Assembly (NCBI RefSeq): GCF_003589595.1
Contig: NW_020653397.1
Span: forward strand, 1,907,092 to 1,971,091
Origin: Hyposmocoma kahamanoa
Taxonomy: Eukaryota > Arthropoda > Insecta > Lepidoptera > Cosmopterigidae
Reading direction: 5' to 3'
DNA: 64,000 nucleotides
In this document: positions 58,979-64,000 of the stretch, piece by piece
How the letters are laid out: the number at the start of each line of letters is the position of its first letter
How positions within the stretch are numbered: the first letter of the stretch is position 1
The notes under the pieces: model-generated
What the model was told of the DNA's origin: nothing
Database searches by the model: none
What the model saw: the letters and a program-made list of their open reading frames with translations, nothing else
Program-made: the position numbers and the translations under genes

Positions 58979-61900
58979 TACAATCCAGTTTTGCACCTAG
59001 TGTATTTATGTCATTATTAACTGACTCGAATTAATACTCATTTGGCGGTCGTTTTCGCTGCGCACGCGCAAAAACCGCGTGCCGACCAGGCGGCGACTCT
59101 GAGCCTTTTTGCTACACGTATAACTGAAGTTGGACCGCTAATCGGTAGACGCTTTTTGAAAATATTATTTCTTTTTTACTCTTGCTAAGTGGTTAGTGTG
59201 AGGAATTATGAGTGAATCTTGAACTATTAATCGCGTGGGTTATGCGCTGTTTAATATTAATTAATCTGCTTGTTGCCATCAATGTCAATTACATAAGAAC
59301 GAAACGCAATCTGCTCTCAGTAGCTGGCTGGTTGGATTAAATTTGATAATTCAAAAAATCAACAAAACGCTTCACCCCTGATGCCCCGAAGCTGACCAAT
59401 CGCGTTCCAGGACGACACGATTGGCGTATTCAAATGTCGAACCCTCACGAATTTTGATTTAGAACGACCCTTCCGCAATTTATAACATACATTCCATTTT
59501 CAAAATCTCCTTTCGTTTCCGTCTGCACAAACTTTGTAGGAGCGACTTTCTGTTTTTTTACTTTTAAGGAATCAATTAAGACGGAAGTTTTACTTCGCAC
59601 AGTTCATTACAAAATGGCATTGACGTCAAAAACAAACGTGTTGAAAGGACATAATGTTTAGTCCATCGACATATTAATGCTGTTTTAAGCGGACAAAAAC
59701 GCGACTGTCGGACGGCGTGTCAAGCACTAATTGAGTGGCGCACGCTATCGTATGGTGCAACCGGCGACCGGCATTAATCAGAACGTAAAGGTTAGAATAC
59801 TCCCAATCACAACACTGTTACCTCACTGAATATATTCATAGGTACATACTACAATTCATACATACGAGGCACATACTATAATTTTATTAAATCCGTTCCA
59901 TGATAAGAATTCGTTAACCTCGACTCAGCGAGCGGAATGTGCTGTGCTAAATGCATTTCGTTGCATGTTTGTGATATTTTCCACAGCGTAGGCTACTGTG
60001 CACCGCGCCGGCAGGCAAGACTACGCTAAATATGAAACGCCACAATCAAATTTAAATTCCAAATGAAGTCAACACGGTGTCGTCTATATATTTTATTGAA
60101 CGTAATGCAGAAATTGGTGAAGGACCTCAATGGTACTTTAAGTAAATGTTTTCAAGGAGACATTGAAAATAAAATTTGCACCTTTCCCACGTAAATTGGA
60201 AAAGAAACCGAGAGTATCTACAATCTTTATCCACAAACGAACCCGAAACAAGATGCGTAAGGAATTCCAAACGGCAAAAACCACTCGATGGGGACGATAA
60301 AACGAAATCGCCGATGCGTTGTCGAAAAAAAAATGCAAGTGCTGCGTGCGAGGGAGAGACAAAAAACATATCGTATCGCGGTTCCACTCTAGCGCGCGCG
60401 GCTAATGAATATTGTGCTGTGCGCCCGCGCAGCTGCCAGCGACCGCGCATCGATCCGCCATTATTTATTTTATTTCGGCGCGAAACGCTGAATTGGATCA
60501 TGGCGACAAAGAGGTTAAATTGCGCGTCCAAATCCCATGACAATTGACAATTACTGTGTTAAACGAAACGCAGACAGATGTAAACAAATACACAATGTTA
60601 GCTTTTCATGCATGGAGCATAATAGCAAAAGAGCAGTGTCTGTCACAGACAGTTTTTACAACTGTTGCTTTTGTCATCTTTTGATAGTGCTCCGAAGTGA
60701 CGCGACGCGCCCGTGAAGTGGCTCATCGGTGGTAAGACGTGGCCTGACCTAAAGCGCTACGAATAGGCGGCACAAAAGATTTCAATCGCGCATACAACGA
60801 TGTAAATCATATGATATATCTACAAATAGGTCATCTCGGAGGACGCGCGTGCGCTCATCCGTTACGACTATGTTTTTTTCCGGCGCTACTCGCCCCATGT
60901 AATTACAAATACGCTAGTTATTAATGCTAAGAAAACTGCGCTGTTTACGTACCACATAGTTATTTTGTAATTTATTAGTTTTTAACCGATAGACTTTTAT
61001 TACAAATATTCTTCAAACAGCAGTTATAATAAACGGGAGCATTAATTAAAAGTCCATTAATAGTGAACTTATCAGCTCGTAAATTAACAATCTGGAATTA
61101 TTTGTGGAATAAAAACTAAATGTCAATAGGTCTCCTTCTTGCTTCCAGCTAAAAACCTTTACTATGTGAATATTTGCAACTAAGTACCATCATGAGTGAG
61201 AATAAAGGTGTTCCAATAACGATGGCATCTACAACAATCACAGAATGCGTTCGTAATTAGCAATGAGCGTCGTTTAAAGTAGGTGTCTGTTCCGTAATTA
61301 CCGCGGTGTTTGTGAGAACCGAGCGAAAAACACTCATGCAATGCGCATAATACAGTATGCTAAAGAATGGGCTCACGCCATTCTAGGCTGGGCTAATAGA
61401 GATACAAGAATCGAACTGTGACGAGAAACAAAAATTAAAAAAAAAATAAAGTCCAAACTACATGACCTTCTCATCGCGTGCTTTTTATTTTAATTAGGCG
61501 CTCCTTGACACGCTAGCGTTACTGAAAACAAAGGGCTTTTTTTACAAAATTGTAATTTTCAAATTAAAACCATGCTCCAAATATTTGCATTTCTGTAAAG
61601 ATTTTATAAATGATGACAAACACGCAGTGTCAATATGAAACTCTCAATAATAATGTAAGGAATGAAAGAACAACAAAACATCGCGTCCGTATCGTGACTT
61701 CTTAATATAAACCCGCGCATTTGTTAGTTCCATTTGATGTGAAAATCATAACTATCGACCACACGGAAGATGCAATATTATACACATTTCTCTAAAAATT
61801 AAAAGTAAGACTTCGCCCAATGAAGTTATTTTGCGCTGAGCAAAAAGTTAATTAGTGCCTTTGGAAATTGACATCAGTCACGAGATGTTTGCTCGGGTGA

Positions 61901-64000
61901 ACTTACGGATATTCAAAACAACGTTCTTCAGATTTCTGCATTAAAATATCATCGTAGTTAATCCCACATCTTCGTTTGAATCGGCAGTAATGCGTACTCG
62001 TGAATGCCAATGAGAGAGCCGGTCGCTTCCCCTCGATTGTCAATTAAAATTCCCGCAATTATATTATAATTACTTGTCATTATACGCTTCATTCAATGGT
62101 AAAATATCATCTTGATTTATCCAAGTACTTACGCATCGATGCCATCAGCAATTTTCCTTTTAGCGTCACATAAATTGAAGCGTTTAATAACAGTTCTAAA
62201 GGTCAAGTGTGTATTACACATCCGTCAGGGGATCGTTGCGCAACTATCGCTCATTTGCTTACAAATGACGTGTGACATTTTCATTAAAGTTTACGATTGC
62301 AAAAAATAGGTTGGTAATGCGAGTGCGTACTCGCTGCCTACTCAGCAGCAGTCATTTGAGCTACTGACTAGCCAGCCACTGGTCTGCATGGTCGATGACA
62401 GCGAAATGACAGTATCACAACTAACCCGATCACTCGTCGGAGAGCACTATATCAATCACTCTCAACAATCGCACCGCATGCCACTTAAATAAATTTATAA
62501 CATATTAAGTACGTCGAAAATAAACACTTTACCGTTTATGATTTATTTCGTGTAGCGATGAGTTATGGACGTCACTTTATTAGGAGTGTTAGAGCGAGAG
62601 GACCGATTTATCTCTTTTTGTGGCGATTTCACGTTCTACGGCTACCGATAAACGTTTTATTGGAGTAATTAAAACGGACGATTAGCGTCTGTACGTGTAA
62701 CTTGTCTAAATACATGATAAATGTTACGTTTTACAACGTAATCTTTGACGATATAGTTTTTATAGCCAATAAGTACGTGTCAACTGATTTTGATTTTTTT
62801 TTATTAATGCTACACTAAACACAAACTTGGATGATTCTTGTGACACTTCATTTGACGTATGTCATAGGGATAAGGTAAAGTAGATAGATTTAAAGTATTT
62901 GATTTTTGAAGCAAAAGTTCTCTCTTATAGTTTTATTTTTTTGACACACAAGAATAATGAAAATGCAATTTCAACAGATATTTGCGAAAATTTGAAAAAT
63001 CATTTATCATGTCATTCAAAACACTCATCATCAAATTATCAAAAACTATTTATCGATATAGCTCATCTAGCAAGTATAATGAAGTAACCTTTGCACGTTG
63101 TCGTAAAAAATGTTTTTCCGCTCAGTTCTCACAAATAATCAATGATTTAGTGTTATTTTTATTTAAATTTAATGTATTTACTTAAACAAAGGCCATATAT
63201 TTCAAAGCGAAGCTTATAAAAATAGTTTATGAAATACGTAAATTAATGCACGTCCTTACAAGGTTATATTGTACAGATTTTTATGAACTCTCACAGGGAT
63301 CATTCTACATTATTTTTAGTATAGTTGTAGGTACTGTTGTTTCGTGCAAAGACGAGCGCCTTACCGAACCGAGAGACGCAAAGTTATAAATAATAAAGAG
63401 TGGTCAGTTCCATGAAACTGTCAACTCATTATCTATCTCAGTGACTGCTATCCGAGACAGGTCGTCAAAGTTCACCGTTACTTATAAAGTACCTCTATAA
63501 ATACAATTTAATTTCAACATTTAACTTACAATGAAGTCTTTGACTGATAACGAATCAATAATATTATTGTTGTGGTTTAAAAGTGAAACTTAATATTGAC
63601 CTACGCTACAACAAAGTCACTTCCGACAGTCAAATTGATATTATGACACGACCTCATTAGCGAAGACTTTAATGTAATTTTTTTAAATTGCATTTCACCG
63701 CAACATGTCAACGCCTATTGTGCCTATTGTAGAAAAAAGAAAAGCCACAAAGCAATTGCGGTATTATAAACTTGTAAAAACATACAAGGCTCTTGATTGT
63801 CGGTTTGTACCCAGATTACCAGTTTTACGAAGCCGAATTGTTAAAAAATGACTCTATTTACGGCGTTTTTATGTTCTTTAAATAATAGGTGTAACTATGG
63901 CGATTCGCTTCATCATGTTATTATGCGGATCGTATAATGAAACACTTGTTAAAAGCTGTGTTTATTTACGATCACTTTCTATAAAATATACCTGTCAATT

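Larger units (their letters stand above)
31709..64000 (-). other. hth: homothorax intron upstream of the IRQEK exon (at least 32 kb)
   Basis: No further hth exon is recognisable here. Repeats occur at 32.1-37.6, 43.0-44.2, 51.5-56.8 and 58.7-59.0 kb, and a complete Harbinger transposon at 46.6-51.15 kb. Stretches where I see no gene or repeat: 37,610-42,980 (GC-rich patches and one tiny ORF near 40.6 kb), 44,170-46,630 (a 20-bp palindrome at 46,128), 56,780-58,730 and 58,980-64,000. A CpG-rich block at 60,120-60,550 has few stops in two opposite frames but no recognisable protein. Confidence 0.75.

Noticed and set aside
60127..60547. 138-codon (-) and 123-codon (+) open frames
   Set aside because: They overlap on opposite strands, use non-ATG starts for their full length, and resemble no known protein; GC content explains the lack of stops.
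31709..64000. Search for the upstream hth exon (KEAIY...CELATC...FNEDIA)
   Set aside because: No stretch on the minus strand resembled it by eye; donor-like sites near 39.75 and 57.3 kb were examined and the adjoining sequence does not encode Hth.

Overview
This is eukaryotic, AT-rich and intron-dominated DNA, almost certainly from an insect and most likely a lepidopteran. That order-level call is inference from the hth protein sequence and the look of the repeats. The only host gene I can place is homothorax (hth), the MEIS-family TALE homeodomain cofactor, on the minus strand. Three consecutive phase-0 internal exons are visible: 31,708-31,658 (51 nt), 22,045-21,995 (51 nt) and 15,837-15,667 (171 nt). 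Together they encode the second half of the MEIS/Hth (PKNOX) domain plus the start of the linker that leads to the homeodomain. I found neither the first half of the domain nor the homeodomain exons, so they probably lie beyond 64,000 and below 1. The rest of the window is very long hth intron.

The most interesting host feature is the 3' end of the 171-nt exon. The reading frame runs through the splice donor for 32 more codons in GC-rich sequence and then stops at 15,568. A 7-bp hairpin straddles the donor. Regulated intron retention at an internal hth exon-intron junction is documented in Diptera, and homeodomain-less Hth isoforms are known. This locus looks like a possible counterpart.

Layout from low to high coordinates: 1-15,566 is downstream intron with scattered repeats, a CCAAT/E2F-like motif patch near 4.8-4.94 kb and tail-to-tail LINE fragments at 9.2-10.3 kb. 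From 15.57 to 15.84 kb lies the exon with its possible retained-intron tail. From 16.98 to 17.36 kb there is a cluster of five TGACAG (Hth/Meis core) motifs. From 18 to 31 kb the two 51-nt exons sit among SINEs, MITEs and LINE ends. From 31.7 to 64 kb is upstream intron.

That upstream intron carries a complete, apparently intact PIF/Harbinger DNA transposon at 46,636-51,151. It has matching terminal inverted repeats, a 3-bp CCG target duplication, a five-exon DDE transposase (+) and a convergent seven-exon Myb/SANT-like partner gene (-). All exons of both genes join in frame without a stop. The interspersed repeats include a hAT-like 228-bp MITE (two copies, each with a perfect 8-bp duplication), a MITE family with perfect 9-bp duplications (two copies), a foldback element flanked by TAA, several tRNA-derived SINE families, an abundant ~300-bp family with about 15 copies, and LINE 3' ends with hexamer tails. 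Most other open frames are non-coding noise or lie in repeats.
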